The notes beneath the pieces are model-generated. The model saw only the letters and a program-made list of their open reading frames with translations. It was not told the DNA's origin and did no database searches. Shown here piece after piece: positions 42,130-52,988 of a DNA stretch of 64,000 nt. The stretch is from contig JBBBDQ010000754.1 of NCBI GenBank assembly GCA_037127315.1, positions 634,501 to 698,500 of the forward strand. The letters are read 5' to 3'. The DNA is from Ascarosepion bandense (lineage: Eukaryota; Mollusca; Cephalopoda; Sepiida; Sepiidae). Position 1 is the stretch's first letter; every line of letters begins with the position of its first letter. A program made the translations under genes and the position numbers.

Positions 42130-42875
42130 TTTATTCGGAATTATCATCAGAAGGTTGTTGGCAGCAGAAAGTTGGAATGTGTGGAATTGTGTAAGATTAA
42201 ATATATACATTCTTCATGTTAAAATAGAAATTTCGTAATAGAAACGAATAACAAAATTTCGTAGAAATTAATGATCAATGAGAAAGTTAATGAGATCAAG
42301 AAATGTTCTTAGTAGTAATTTGCCGGAAAGCGTTTATGCGTATATACGTATATATGAACAGTTGTTTGGTAGAAATGTCTTTGAATGGAAAAGATGTAAA
42401 AGGAATCAGCACACGAGAAAGAGAAAAGAGACGATGTCCGGGTCGACTTGAAATTTCTGCCTTGTTATATTTTAGCTTGTCGTCTCTCCTACTTCCATGT
42501 GATTGACTGACGCTGTCCAGAGCCTTTTATAGTATTTAGATTTTTCGAACTGGATCGCGAAGTCCCTTTTATTCTTGCAAATCGCTCCTATTGGTCAGAA
42601 AATTATTTTAACATCTACTTGCGAAATCCGGGTTCGACTTTTTCTTTAAGTACATGGACAATCATTTTTCTGTTTAGGAAAAAACAGGATTTCACACGTC
42701 ATTGTTAATTGTTGTAAAAGTGAAGAATGTTGATTTTTATTCTTAATTTTCTATCTACTACAATATAACGAGTTCAGTTTGAAATTTCAATCATCCAAAG
42801 AAGGCTGGTCCATGCAATATTGCAGTAAAGATGAGGACAACTGTCTGAACAATGTAAAAAGTCTAGATATCGCAT
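42130..42875. other. Intergenic DNA, nothing recognised
   Basis: A 67-codon frame (42303-42506) has no recognisable motif and atypical composition, so I do not call it a gene. Confidence 0.4.
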
Positions 42876-42879
42876 CATC

Positions 42880-43040
42880 TTATAAGTATAGACAAATATT
42901 GAAGGATCGATGTATTTCCCAGTCACATTTAAGCAAAAGTGAACCCAGGTGAATGAGCGGGAATTCGAACTTCAATCCCCCACTTCTACTTTCTACGCCG
43001 ATTTCAATTCTGCTGTCTCCTTACCATTACATTCTGAAAT
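42880..43040 (-). mobile_element. Diverged tRNA-type SINE related to SINE-A
   Basis: The minus strand has the B box AAGTTCGAATTCCCG, then TTCACTTTTGC and GACTGGGAAATACATCGATC in SINE-A order, but with heavy divergence. The segment just upstream on the + strand (42830-42862) is the dispersed word also seen at 16.85 and 41.59 kb. Confidence 0.45.
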
Positions 43041-43329
43041 TCGAAATATTTCTTTATTTCAAAAAATCTGGTTCCAATGGTTTCAGGTCAGTTAGCGTAT
43101 CTCAGTATAAAACACAGTAAAAAAATGTACGAAGCAGAGCTATAAGATTAGTCTAGAAATTTTGATCACCAAAATTGAGTGCCTGAATTGAAAATTGCCA
43201 TTCGAAACCTTTACTTTAATCAGAGATCGAATGGCAAAAAATTGAGAATATGAAACTACTTCTGCCACCTGGCAAGTCGTATAGTTAGCTGTCTATTCTA
43301 TTTTCATTTATTAATTTTTGAAAAAACAT

Positions 43330-44490
43330 TTCTTTTAATAGTTTCACCCCGAACAAAGCAGTAATACCACTGATGTGCAGGGGGCTACATAAAAGAAAAA
43401 GATTAGATAGAAAGAGAGTAAAGAGAAAGGCGCACCGATTACAGTTGGGGGGTGTCCGAGAAAAGTGCAAGAGAAGGATGGGAAAACAGGTGTTATGACA
43501 GTTGAAAATGTAGAGAGAGAGCGAGAGGAAAAGATATACAGGGTGATCTAGAAATGAGTGGAGTCAAGTTGATAAGAGATTGGTATTGACATTGTTTTTA
43601 AATTCCTGGTGGTTGTAGCCGTCATGAAAGCAAGAATATGGAAGAGCGTTCCACAGGCGGGAAGTGCGAAAAAAGAAGCTGATGAAGTAAAATTGTCGGC
43701 TGCATTTGGTTGACCTAATTGTGAGTGGGTTGGATCCAGTTGCCAGTCTCGTTGCACGAGTAAACTCATATAGCAGGGGAGACAGTGACTTAAGTTCCTC
43801 GGAGCAGAAAACTTAAAAATATTTATAGAACAGAGGGAAGCCAATTCCCGTCGGTGAGAAAGTGGCTGGAGTCGAGCCGCCAAGTCTGTAACTATCACAT
43901 TACTGATTTTTCTTTGGAGCCTGTCAAGAACACTGAGATGAACATCGGGTAAGCATGACCATATCTGACAGCAGTATTCTATGCACGGACGGATGGCTGA
44001 TTTTTATATGTGCAAGGCCGAAAAAACATCTTGGACCGACACAGTGATCCAACCTTCCTAGCAGTGGTTTTAGCTATTGACTCAATGTAATGGTTCCACT
44101 TGAGATTGGAAGAGAGTGTAAGGCCGAGGAGGCGCAGTGTATTGCTTTCGGGGAGATTAGCTTGGTCCATACTTACGGGAGGCAAGAAAGGTTACTTGTA
44201 ATGATTGACAGACAACAGCTTCGTCTGAGACGCATTGAAATTTACAAACCTTTTCTTTCGCTGTTCCACCACTGAGTGGGCATCCCTCTCAAGATCAGCA
44301 GCGAGCTTATGTTTGTCCGCCTCGCCTGATTTCTTACTGATGCGGGAGTCAATCGTGGTGTCATCTGCGCAGATGCCTACTTGGCACTTGATCACGTCTG
44401 GGAGATCAATTAAGAAAATAAAGAGCGTCGTGCCTATGGGATACCAGCGTTTGTACAGTAAGATGTGGAGGCATGCCCATTTGACCAATA
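43330..44490 (-). mobile_element. CR1/jockey-like LINE relic with degraded RT
   Basis: Minus-strand order is LFIFLIDLPDVIKCQVGICADDTTIDSRISKKSG (RT motifs B and C region, YADD read as CADD), then FVNFNASQTKLLSVNHYK, SNTLRLLGLTLSSNLKWNHY, IVTDLAARLQPLSHRRELASLCSI and the 3' UTR with tail near 43340. Frameshifts separate the blocks. It is similar in extent to the 22.7-23.85 kb copy. Confidence 0.87.
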
Positions 44491-44499
44491 TTTTGATAC

Positions 44500-45335
44500 A
44501 ATGTAACATAAGAAAAGGACGATACAGAGTAACCTTGCTGGTTGGCATCTCAGAGGATAAAAAGTAAAGTTCTGGTAATAAAAATGAAACGTATATAAAC
44601 TATATCCGATTTTTTTTTTATCAACATGGATTTGATAACAACAGCATTTGCACAATGTAACAGTGCAAAATTTACATTGATTACATGGAGAAAATTCTTT
44701 TTTCCGAGTGTTAGTGACACTTATCAAAAGACGTTTTGACGAAGAAAGTTTTGACAGGAACCAAAAAAAAAAAAAATGAAAACTAAAAGAAGACATAGTT
44801 TTGTCGTTCTGTTAAATAATTGAAGAGAAGAATATTTTTATAAAAATAAGTTTACGAAGACGAAGGAAACGGAAGTCTTTTTTTTTTCTTTTTTGTGGAT
44901 GGAGTTGTTTTGTTTTGCGAAATAAAATGACGGACAACGTTTGTTCTTTAGGGAGCCTTACTGCTAGATGAATGTCGAAATTGTTGACAGAGCAAGAAAG
45001 ATAATAGCGAAAAAATAAAAATGAAAACCTGTAGATGGTTGGCATTTCTTCAAAAGGAAAGGTACGTATTTTCTCTTATTCTCTTTAATTTGATGCACGA
45101 GCTAAAAGGACAGAGACAGACTTTGTAGAAGGCTTTTATTTTTTCACAATTTATCCGCCGGAAGTTCATGTTCGAGTCTAGGTAATGCCTACGTTGTGTC
45201 TGAAGTATTTTTCGATTTCCTATCGGTTCAAAAGAGTGATGTTAAATCTACATATGTGCCATGATTTTGTAAACAGGAAGTTATATCTACGCAGTTCTCA
45301 TGCTATATCCATCCGATGCAAACATTTTTTTCTTT
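44500..45335. other. Intergenic DNA, nothing recognised
   Basis: AT-rich. The minus frames at 44434-44796 and 44812-45045 show no motif. Confidence 0.4.
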
Positions 45336-45339
45336 TTAA

Positions 45340-46110
45340 TATACCGTGTCCCTTCAGGACGTAGGCGATCATGGACTTCTATTTGGCTCTGAGAAATTTT
45401 TCTCTTGTTATTACTTCCAATCCCTCACCGTCAACCATTTCTTCAGACCTAACAAGTACGTCTCTCGCTGCTTTCCCCTGTCTCTTCTTCCATTTATCCG
45501 ACCTGTGAGTATCAAGTTCTCCAGGCCCTACTTTCCCATTACGTGGCCCAGGTACCTCATTTGTCTCTTCCTAATATTTATTAGCAGTTTTCTTCTCGTT
45601 TGCATTCTTTCCAACACCTCATCGTTGCACACCTGCTCTGTCCATGGTATCCTCAGTATCCTTCTGTAAAACAACATTTCTGCTGCCTCAAGCCCCACCT
45701 TCATATTTGATGAAGCTGTCTAGCATTCACTTTCATACCGAAAGACAAATATCACGTAGCAATCCAGCACTCTTTTCTTTGTTTCTAATGAGATTTTCCT
45801 GTCTTTCAGTACTCTGATTGGCTTCTGAAATGCGTCTTTGGCCATGCCAATGCGTCTTTTGATCTCCGTGTCGCATTGCCCATCCTCTGTAAAAACACTT
45901 CCCAGTTATTTGAATTTTTTCCTTGTTTTATTTTAGCTTTTCAAACTTTCAGTTGGCATATTGATCTCCTCTTTTTGCTGATGACAATGCATTCAGTTTT
46001 CTTGGGGTTTATGCTCAACCCGTTCTTTTCACTTTCTTTTGCTAACTTCTGTTGAAGGTCCTGCATTTTCCTTTCAGTGTCTGCTATCAGCACTGTGTCA
46101 TCCTCGTATT
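45340..46110 (-). mobile_element. RTE LINE relic (copy g)
   Basis: The minus strand carries the RTE 3' end (complement of GTGTCCCTTCAGGACGTAGG) and decayed C-terminal coding back to the region before YADD (complement of TTTCAGTGTCTGCTATCAGC). It is more diverged than copies b, h and j. Confidence 0.82.
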
Positions 46111-46460
46111 TGGATTAATACAAAAATAAAATTTGACACTGAGCTGATTCATATATTATTCAGCACCCTGACTCCAGCGTTTCGTATTCGGTACTTTTTT
46201 GCGATCCTTCGGTTTACTCGTTAGCTGGTTTCAGTATTAAAAGGATTTCTTTGTTAATTATTTGTTTGCTTCCCTACCACCAGTAACAATAGTCGGGGTT
46301 CAAACTGAGATAAAAGTCAATAACGTTAATGCTGATTTTCAAAGCAAATAGCGTGACGTTTCGTAATATCACTGCTCAATTTCTTTGAAAATAAGATTTG
46401 AATGATTGATTAGATTTACAATTTATCAACAGGTTAATTAAGACCAGAGAATATTTTTAG

Positions 46461-47023
46461 ATTGCGAGCCATCAATCTGACTGTCGTTTTCTCTGCATTC
46501 GGGAAAACAAACACCTGTCTTGGCTCGGAATAGTTGGCAGCTGTCTTCCTAAATGCTTTTGGGCAAATGAAATCCAAATATGGTTCCGCCGAAAAGTAGA
46601 GCCTCGTAAAGTTAGCGAAAATTGTCAGTGGCCTTTTTCTGCCTTCTGCAGATTCTATGGAATATTTTCGGTCAAGATGAAGGGCTCGGAGATACCACTT
46701 TAAATGGTTTTGTGCCGCATCCCGCCTATGGGGGAGGCAGATAAATATTGCAAGCCATCGTTCTGACTAACGGTTTCTTTGGCTTAGGGAAGAGAGCCAC
46801 CTGTCTTGGCTCGGATTGATTGGCAACTGTCGTCCTGTCTCTAGGTAGAAGTAAACCAGTTTGGACTTCACCGAAGGGTAGAGCCTCGTATGGAAAAAAT
46901 CGACGAGAGACTTGACCCTGCTTTTTGCAGGGTCTATGAATTAGTTTTGGCTAAGCTTGAAGGCACAGAGACTCCACTTTGAAACGGCCTTGCCTATGTC
47001 GGGAGGCAGGTAAATATTTAGAA
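46461..47023. repeat. Satellite dimer, ~285-bp unit (SAT1 locus 2)
   Basis: Two tandem units start ATTGCGAGCCATC (46461) and ATTGCAAGCCATC (46746). Both contain CACCTGTCTTGGCTCGGA, GTAGAGCCTCGTA and a final GGAGGCAG.TAAATATT. The GTAGAGCCTCGT and GGCAG-TAAATA words relate it to 27.78-28.19 kb. Confidence 0.78.
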
Positions 47024-47136
47024 TAATTTTAGCTTGTAAGATTTTTAAAGCTATAATAATTTGCTAATACAAGTTTAACTAATTAATATATAGCTTAATG
47101 AGAGTAGAGGTAGATTTATGCTTTTCGGAAAAGTAT

Positions 47137-47225
47137 TTGCTAGTAAATAAATTTAGTGAAGCTAACTGGATTTCGAACTTGGCTCTCCGATTTCTAGCCA
47201 GGAGCCGTTATGAATTACACCGTGG
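47137..47225 (-). mobile_element. SINE-A 5' fragment
   Basis: The minus strand has the head and B box (complement of ACTGGATTTCGAACTTGGCT) and part of the body. It is joined directly to an RTE segment. Confidence 0.65.
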
Positions 47226-48095
47226 ATCAAGGCGAATTGGCATGGCAAAGGACGCGTTCCAGAAGCTGAGTAAAGTACTAACACACAGGAACATTTCACT
47301 AGAAACAAAGAAAAGAGTGCTGGATTGCTATGTGATGTCAGTTCTTCAATACGGCAGTGAATGCTGGACAATATCAACGAAAATGAGGACAAAACTTGAA
47401 TCAGCGAAAATGTAGTTCTACAGAAACATACTGGAAATAAAGTGGGGGATCAATTCCATATTACAATCAAAATATAAACTGACCCCTCACTTTGTGGTCA
47501 CTGTAGTTTCTATACATTTATATTTCTGAGATCCTAAAGCACAAGGATGCATTCCATGAGCTAAGTAGAGTATTAAGAAACAGGAAAATTTCACTAGAAA
47601 CAAAGAAAAGAGTGCTGGATTGCTATGTGATGTCAGTTCTTCAATACGGACGTGAATGCTGGACAATATCATCGAAAATGAGGACAAAACTAGAAGCGGC
47701 CGAAATGTGGTTCTACAGAAGGATGCTGCGGATATCGTGGACTGAGCATTCAAGCAACGATGAAGTGTTGGAAAGAATGGAAACAAAAAGGAAATTAATA
47801 CTGGGCATCAGGAAGAGACAACTGAAGTTCATGGACACGCACTGAGGAAGGAGAGCCTGGAGAACCTGGATAACCTGATACTGACTGGCCAGATAGAAGG
47901 AAAGAGAGACAGAGGAAGGCAACGATAACATATTTGCAGGGTCTGATCCGGTGGATTGCCAGGAACGGGGGTTGCCAGGAGTAACAGGAGGAAAGATACT
48001 AAGAGCCACAAGGGATAGGGAGACGTGGAGAACCATGATCGCCTACGTCCTGAAGGGAGAGGGCACATAGAAGAAGAAGAAGAAATTTCTGGGAC
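47226..48095 (+). mobile_element. RTE / PAL / RTE composite (copy h, architecture II)
   Basis: An RTE segment (47226-47430) stops at GTTCTACAGAAACATACTGG. PAL (core 47437-47497) and about 30 bp follow. RTE restarts at CTGAGATCCTAAAGCACAAG and continues to a CACATAGAAGAAGAAGAAGA tail. The second segment keeps long open stretches (47612-47845, [20 protein letters not shown]). Both PAL junctions equal those of copy e, 23 kb away. Confidence 0.9.
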
Positions 48096-48234
48096 GCATA
48101 TTGAGGAAAGAGGAAATGTAGATATTTTCTCACACAGGAGATGAATCGAGATAACAGAAGATAATACAATGTTACTTACAGATGTGAGAGCAAAGCCAAT
48201 GATAGGGTAATGTACGACGGCAAAGCAATTATTA

Positions 48235-48540
48235 ATATCGGTGAAAGAAGAGACTTACCTCGTAGAACAAAGCGTGCAAAACTTGTCTCGCGTGTAGGTC
48301 TATACTTTAGGTGAGTGTTGCCAAGATGGCAGAGAAAGCAACATGGCTGCCTCTCACGAGACTAGACGTGACAAAAAGAGTTTCGCGGAGGCATGTTCCA
48401 TCTATATGAATCTTTGCTCGTAAAACCAACCAATCAAAACCGACCCTGTGCGCTATAACTCTGAATCGCCTAAGACGGAGCAGACAGAAAAAAAAATCCG
48501 ACCGATGAGCGAGTGTGATTTGAAATCGAAACTTGAAGGA
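48235..48540 (-). promoter_or_regulatory. Candidate host promoter and first exon
   Basis: On the minus strand a CCAAT-type GATTGGTTGG is followed by GCCATGTTGC and GCCATCTTGGC (YY1-like initiator words). CpG-rich sequence follows, then a consensus donor ACGAG|GTAAGTC near 48262. The block is unique in the window and less AT-rich than its surroundings. A + strand donor-like AGGTGAGTG (48309-48317) leaves direction open. No coding frame can be assigned. Confidence 0.35.
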
Positions 48541-48559
48541 AGGTATTTTGCTGCGACTT

Positions 48560-49010
48560 TTACAACCTACAATCGGATATATAATTTAACATTCTAGAAT
48601 AAATAACAAATATTGCACGAGATATTAATGCGTAAATAAAAAAGAAACTATGACTGCGAATGGAGAAGAGAAAGAAAAAGTTAACGTACATAGAGAAATG
48701 TCCAAAATCAAAGATATTGTGATCAAAAGAAATTGATAGATTCACAGGGTTAAAAAATATATTAATAGGGATGGAAAAAGAAAGATAAAAACCGACTTTG
48801 ACATGAGCACACACAGATATGCACAAACTAGCATAAAAATATATGAACAACCACGGGTTGATAAATAGAACGTTGATTTTCTAAGAGACACTTAGATGTG
48901 GTACAAGGTCTAAAGAATGGGGTAAATAGTGAGAATCACACTCACTACTCAATTGTAATACGTTATGGCGTATCATGCTTGCTTAACATTAATCCAAGTC
49001 GATCTACCTA
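48560..49010. other. AT-rich intergenic DNA
   Basis: A 96-codon minus-strand frame (48560-48850) is phenylalanine/isoleucine-rich with no motif. Confidence 0.4.
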
Positions 49011-49014
49011 AAAT

Positions 49015-49054
49015 TAGATAAATAGATAGCTAGACAGATATATATAAAGAGACT

Positions 49055-49092
<38 letters not shown>

Positions 49093-49105
49093 TGAAGAGA
49101 CAGTT

Positions 49106-49145
<40 letters not shown>

Positions 49146-49261
49146 TGAAGAGATAGATAGATAAATAGAGAGATAGAGAGATAGATAGATAGATATGAAG
49201 AGATAGATAGATAGATATGAAGAGATAGATAGATAATAGATAGATAGATAGATATAAGAAG

Positions 49262-49302
<41 letters not shown>

Positions 49303-49473
49303 TGAAGAGATAGATAGATAGATATGAAGAGATAGATAGATAGATAGATAGATAGATATGAAGAGAGAGATAGATAAATAGATAGATTTGAAGAGAGAGA
49401 TAGATAAATAGATAGATAGATATGAAGAGATAGATAGATATGAAGAGAGATACATAAATAGATAGATATGAAA

Positions 49474-49524
<51 letters not shown>

Positions 49525-49530
49525 TTAACA
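49015..49530. repeat. GATA array with interspersed ATGAAGAGA motif
   Basis: A third GATA array. Its own insert word (ATATGAAGAGA(GA)) recurs about ten times and differs from the inserts of the other two arrays. Confidence 0.95.
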
Positions 49531-49534
49531 AACT

Positions 49535-50090
49535 CAGGTAAATAGAGAGGCTTTTGAATTACAAAATCGATCAGACCAAACGAAGTTAATAATTAATATC
49601 TAACGCTCATTTTCCCACAAGTTCATTAAATAAACTTTCATCTTTTATTTTTCGATATGCTGATAATGAAAAACACTATAAAAAATAACTCACGAAGACA
49701 TCAAAGTCCGTTAATTACTGAAAATAATCGAATTCAATTTTGACCGGACAGTGTATTTTATATATTTTCACCTTATTACCCCGTAGAAAAAAAAAAACTA
49801 AAAAAAACAGTTTGTCCCAGGAGTATGCAGAATGATTTAGAAATCTCGTAACCCTTGTGTCTTGAGAATAATGTCCATGCAATTTACGAAAAACAGCTAT
49901 ATGTTAATTAGGTGGTAATAATTAGGTGGCCTTTGCGGTCATTCCTTTCGGCTGAATGGTCTAACATTTCCTTGATTTCAAAAGCAGTGGACATCACGCC
50001 TATTTCTTGCTATATAGCACGTTCTTATAATTGATTAGGGCTTATCAAGCGTTGAGTGGATTTGTTTAGTTGTTCTTTTAGTGCTGTAAC
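49535..50090. other. AT-rich intergenic DNA, nothing recognised
   Basis: No repeat or coding signal was seen. Confidence 0.4.
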
Positions 50091-50094
50091 AATA

Positions 50095-50365
50095 TTTCAA
50101 TGCCTAAGTACTGGAAACTAAAAAGACACGTATTCTTAATATCAGAAAGAGACAGCGGGATTTAAAATGATACATAATTAGAAAAGACATTGAAGATTTT
50201 GACACTTAGGAGACATATTGAAGCAGAAAAATTGAGGGAAAATTGCATAAACTTCCAAAGAATTTCGTGTTGGCAGACATAGGGAAAAAACAAAAGTTAC
50301 TAAGAGCTTTAATGGACAGGAAATTGTGGCGTTCCCTGATTGTTCACGTACTGAATTGCAAAAGA
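50095..50365 (+). mobile_element. Diverged RTE LINE C-terminal relic (copy k)
   Basis: Broken frames give KTRILNIRKRQRDL, then GKLHKLPKNF and LRALMDRKLWRSLIVHVLN. The last matches the [17 protein letters not shown] ending of the young RTE copies. It represents an older RTE lineage. Confidence 0.6.
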
Positions 50366-50429
50366 AAAATAAAAGAATTAGAATAAAAAATATAAAATCT
50401 AAATATTCGTATAGTGAAGTTGTTTTTTT

Positions 50430-50930
50430 TTTTTAATCGTGTCACCCCAAGCAAGACATTCCACTGCCACTATAGCGCAGGGGGTTACATAGAGCGATTG
50501 GGTATGGAAAATGTCAGAAGGAGGATGGTAGACGACTTAGGATGTACATAGGGAGAGAGTTGGAGAGAGTGGGTGTGAGTTAGTGTGTTAGGAGGTGTCT
50601 ATTGACCTTACATTTAAACTCCTGGAGGTTGTAGCCGTCGGGGAAGCAAGCATGCGGTAGGGAATTCCACAAGCGTGAAGTGCAAGGAAAGAAGCTGTTG
50701 GAGTAGAAATTGCGGTTACGTTTCATTGGTTTCACTGTAAAAGGGTGGGACCTAGTTGCCAATCTAGTATCTCGTGCAAATTCACATCTAGGGAGCACCA
50801 GTGATTTAAGTTCGTCAGTGTAGAAGCAATGAAAGTATTTATAGAAGAGGCACAGGGAAGCCACGTCAGGCCGGTGAGAGAGATACAGCAGGCGGTAAGC
50901 CAAGTCGGTATCAATCACATTACAGAGAGA
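50430..50930 (-). mobile_element. CR1/jockey-like LINE 3' relic
   Basis: The minus-strand 119-codon frame (50939-50580) covers the family C-terminus: NVIDTDLAYRLLYLSHRPDVASLCLFYKYFHCFYTDELKSLV, ARDTRLATRSHPFTVKPMK and TSRLWNSLPHACFPDGYNLQEFKCKVNRHLLTH. The 3' UTR and the AAGCAAGACATTCCACTGCC tail complement follow. It is the best preserved C-terminus of this family here. Confidence 0.88.
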
Positions 50931-50944
50931 ACAAAACAAGTTCC

Positions 50945-51490
50945 AGATTTAAAATTCGAATGCTAAGCACTGACTCAGATTTTGTTAGAAAAAACGAATT
51001 TACTCGAATTCGAAACTTTTCTTAGCACACAAAAAACTCTCTAAATTTTACAACTCGATCCGAACTGTTTGTCATCCAATTGAAAGCCAAGAATCACATC
51101 CGGGAGTGAATTCCCAAATGAAATAAAAGATGGGCCAAGTTTGACCGTCGCCAGAGAGAAATGATATGAGCGTAATTAACACGTCCCTTGACACTTCCCA
51201 CCTCCTTCCTTTTCACCATTCACACTGAACGAAAACTTTAAAATCCTACCCAAGAATTATCGGTCTTACCTACATACACACATTCGTTCCTGCCTACATA
51301 CACATAAACATATTTTTGCATGGACTACTACGAACTCTTGATACCCTTAATTTCTTAAGACTGATTCTCATTGAACATTAACTTCTACCAATTTATGTTA
51401 TTCTTTTCTACTAATAAATTTCTATTTAAACATACAAAAGTATACTTTTATTTTTCCACACATTTCAATCTCCAATCTTCTGGTAGTGAA
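50945..51490. other. Intergenic DNA, nothing recognised
   Basis: AT-rich, with no frame or repeat recognised. Confidence 0.4.
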
Positions 51491-51589
51491 TAATATTAAG
51501 TTGTAGGGAGTTCGGTTATGTATGACACAAGGTCAATTCAATAAACAGTAGCCCTCTCCTTATTGCTTCAAAGTCCTTATTATCGCGGA

Positions 51590-51960
51590 CACTAAGATAT
51601 TCGTGTCAAGTTTTAGAAAAATCTGTTGGGTTTTCTAACAATCGGACAGCTGTGAGAAAGAAACATATAGAAACAGGCCACCCCCTTAAGGTTAGGCTAC
51701 AAGAACATCGCAAAGCCTTAACACGAGGGGAGATGGAAAATCAGGCCTAGCTGACCACATATAGAAGGAGAATGGTTATCTTTATGATGAATGTGAAATA
51801 GTCGATGGAAACTACGTAAACTTAAGAAGTCAGCGTATTTGCTAAGCTACAAAAATCTCTTAAGCCGATAGAATAGAAAGGAATATAATATGGGAACCAG
51901 TAATACGGATTGCTAGAGAAAATCAATAGAGTAAAAAAGATTGCAATATGAGCTCTGGTA
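51590..51960 (+). pseudogene. GIY-YIG endonuclease relic, Penelope-like type 2 (second copy)
   Basis: The + strand reads KVRLQEHRKALTRGEMEN and further pieces (LRKS.YLL, NPL..PIE, IWEPVI-like), parallel to the 19.83-20.25 kb relic. It has many stops. Both relics are followed within 150 bp by SINE-B. Confidence 0.5.
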
Positions 51961-52064
51961 AAAATGTTAAAGAAAATCATTAGCATAAAAAAGATAGCAA
52001 AATGAACTCTGTTAAAAACGCTTAATGAGACATTAGTTTTAGATGTACCAGAAATTCACATGCT

Positions 52065-52250
52065 GTTGCCATGTACAAGGCCCTGGTACATGGTATAGAC
52101 GTTGGTTAGTTTCTATCACTGACCAAAAAAGTTGTGAGTTCAATACAAGGCTACAGCAATTGTGTACAAATAGCTGAGAGAGTTAAGTAAAGGGAGATAA
52201 TATGACAGTCAGAATGAGAGTTATATACCTCCGGGATCATAATAAACGTT
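52065..52250 (+). mobile_element. SINE-B (copy 4) with body
   Basis: AAGGCCCTGGTACATGGTAT is an altered head. GACGTTGGTTAGTTTCTATC, GTTGTGAGTTCAATACAAGG and TTAAGTAAAGGGAGATAATA match the 41.86 kb copy. Confidence 0.55.
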
Positions 52251-52254
52251 TCAG

Positions 52255-52765
52255 TTCAAAATTCCTAGCAACAACGACCGAAAGGCTTGAGATTATTGAG
52301 TCCAGCTAAAATCATTACAGTGGGTTAGTGGTACACATATCTAATCGTTAAGTTGGAAAGAGAACAGATCTCTATCGATTAAAAATCAGTTGAATGACGG
52401 ATTTGAAACCTGACCCCATAGTAGGTAAATTACAAAATTAACGACTATATCATTCGACCATAGATGGCTTCTCCTGCTAGAAAAATGGATATCGATTCGA
52501 TTTTTTATCGTTTTTTTTCCTTTAGAAGACTTTCTGGGTTTAAACCTTTTTAAAAGTTATTTTTTTTAAGAAAACAGATACTAAAATCTAAGAATAAATA
52601 TAACGTTTATATTAATAAGAAATACACAAACCACTGAAGGACAAAAAAAAACAGCAGTGTTTTTATCAACTCCTGAACGTGTTGCGAAAAACCTGTGAAG
52701 CTATATGTTAATTAAGCATGCTTTCTTTGTGCTTGTCAATTTTACTGATCTGTATTCGTCGATTT
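52255..52765. other. AT-rich intergenic DNA, nothing recognised
   Basis: No recognised element. Confidence 0.35.
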
Positions 52766-52769
52766 GATA

Positions 52770-52988
52770 CCAGCAGTATAGCCCGGCGTTGCTCGGGTGT
52801 GATGAAAGCTTAAAACCTTATCCATCGTCCTGGAGCTCAGACTCTCTGGTCGTTGACACGAAAGACTAAAAAGCAATAGTTTTTTCCAGTCAAAGCTAAA
52901 CCGTAGATTGAAAGAAAAATGAATGGATTAAGTCAAATTTTGAATTCCGGTACCGGTCAAAAAAGTTTTCCGTTGCAAACTGAATTCT
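52770..52988 (-). mobile_element. Helitron-1 3' end (H4) joined to Penelope-like element
   Basis: On the minus strand it ends CCCGAGCAACGCCGGGCTAT-ACTG-CTGG before T, which fits the CTRR rule. Only the terminal ~220 bp is present. It ends at the word AAACTGAATT, where the Penelope-like coding begins. Confidence 0.82.

Noticed and set aside
42303..42506. 67-codon + strand frame as a small gene
   Set aside because: It has no motif and sits in AT-rich repeat-bordered DNA where frames of this length are expected by chance.
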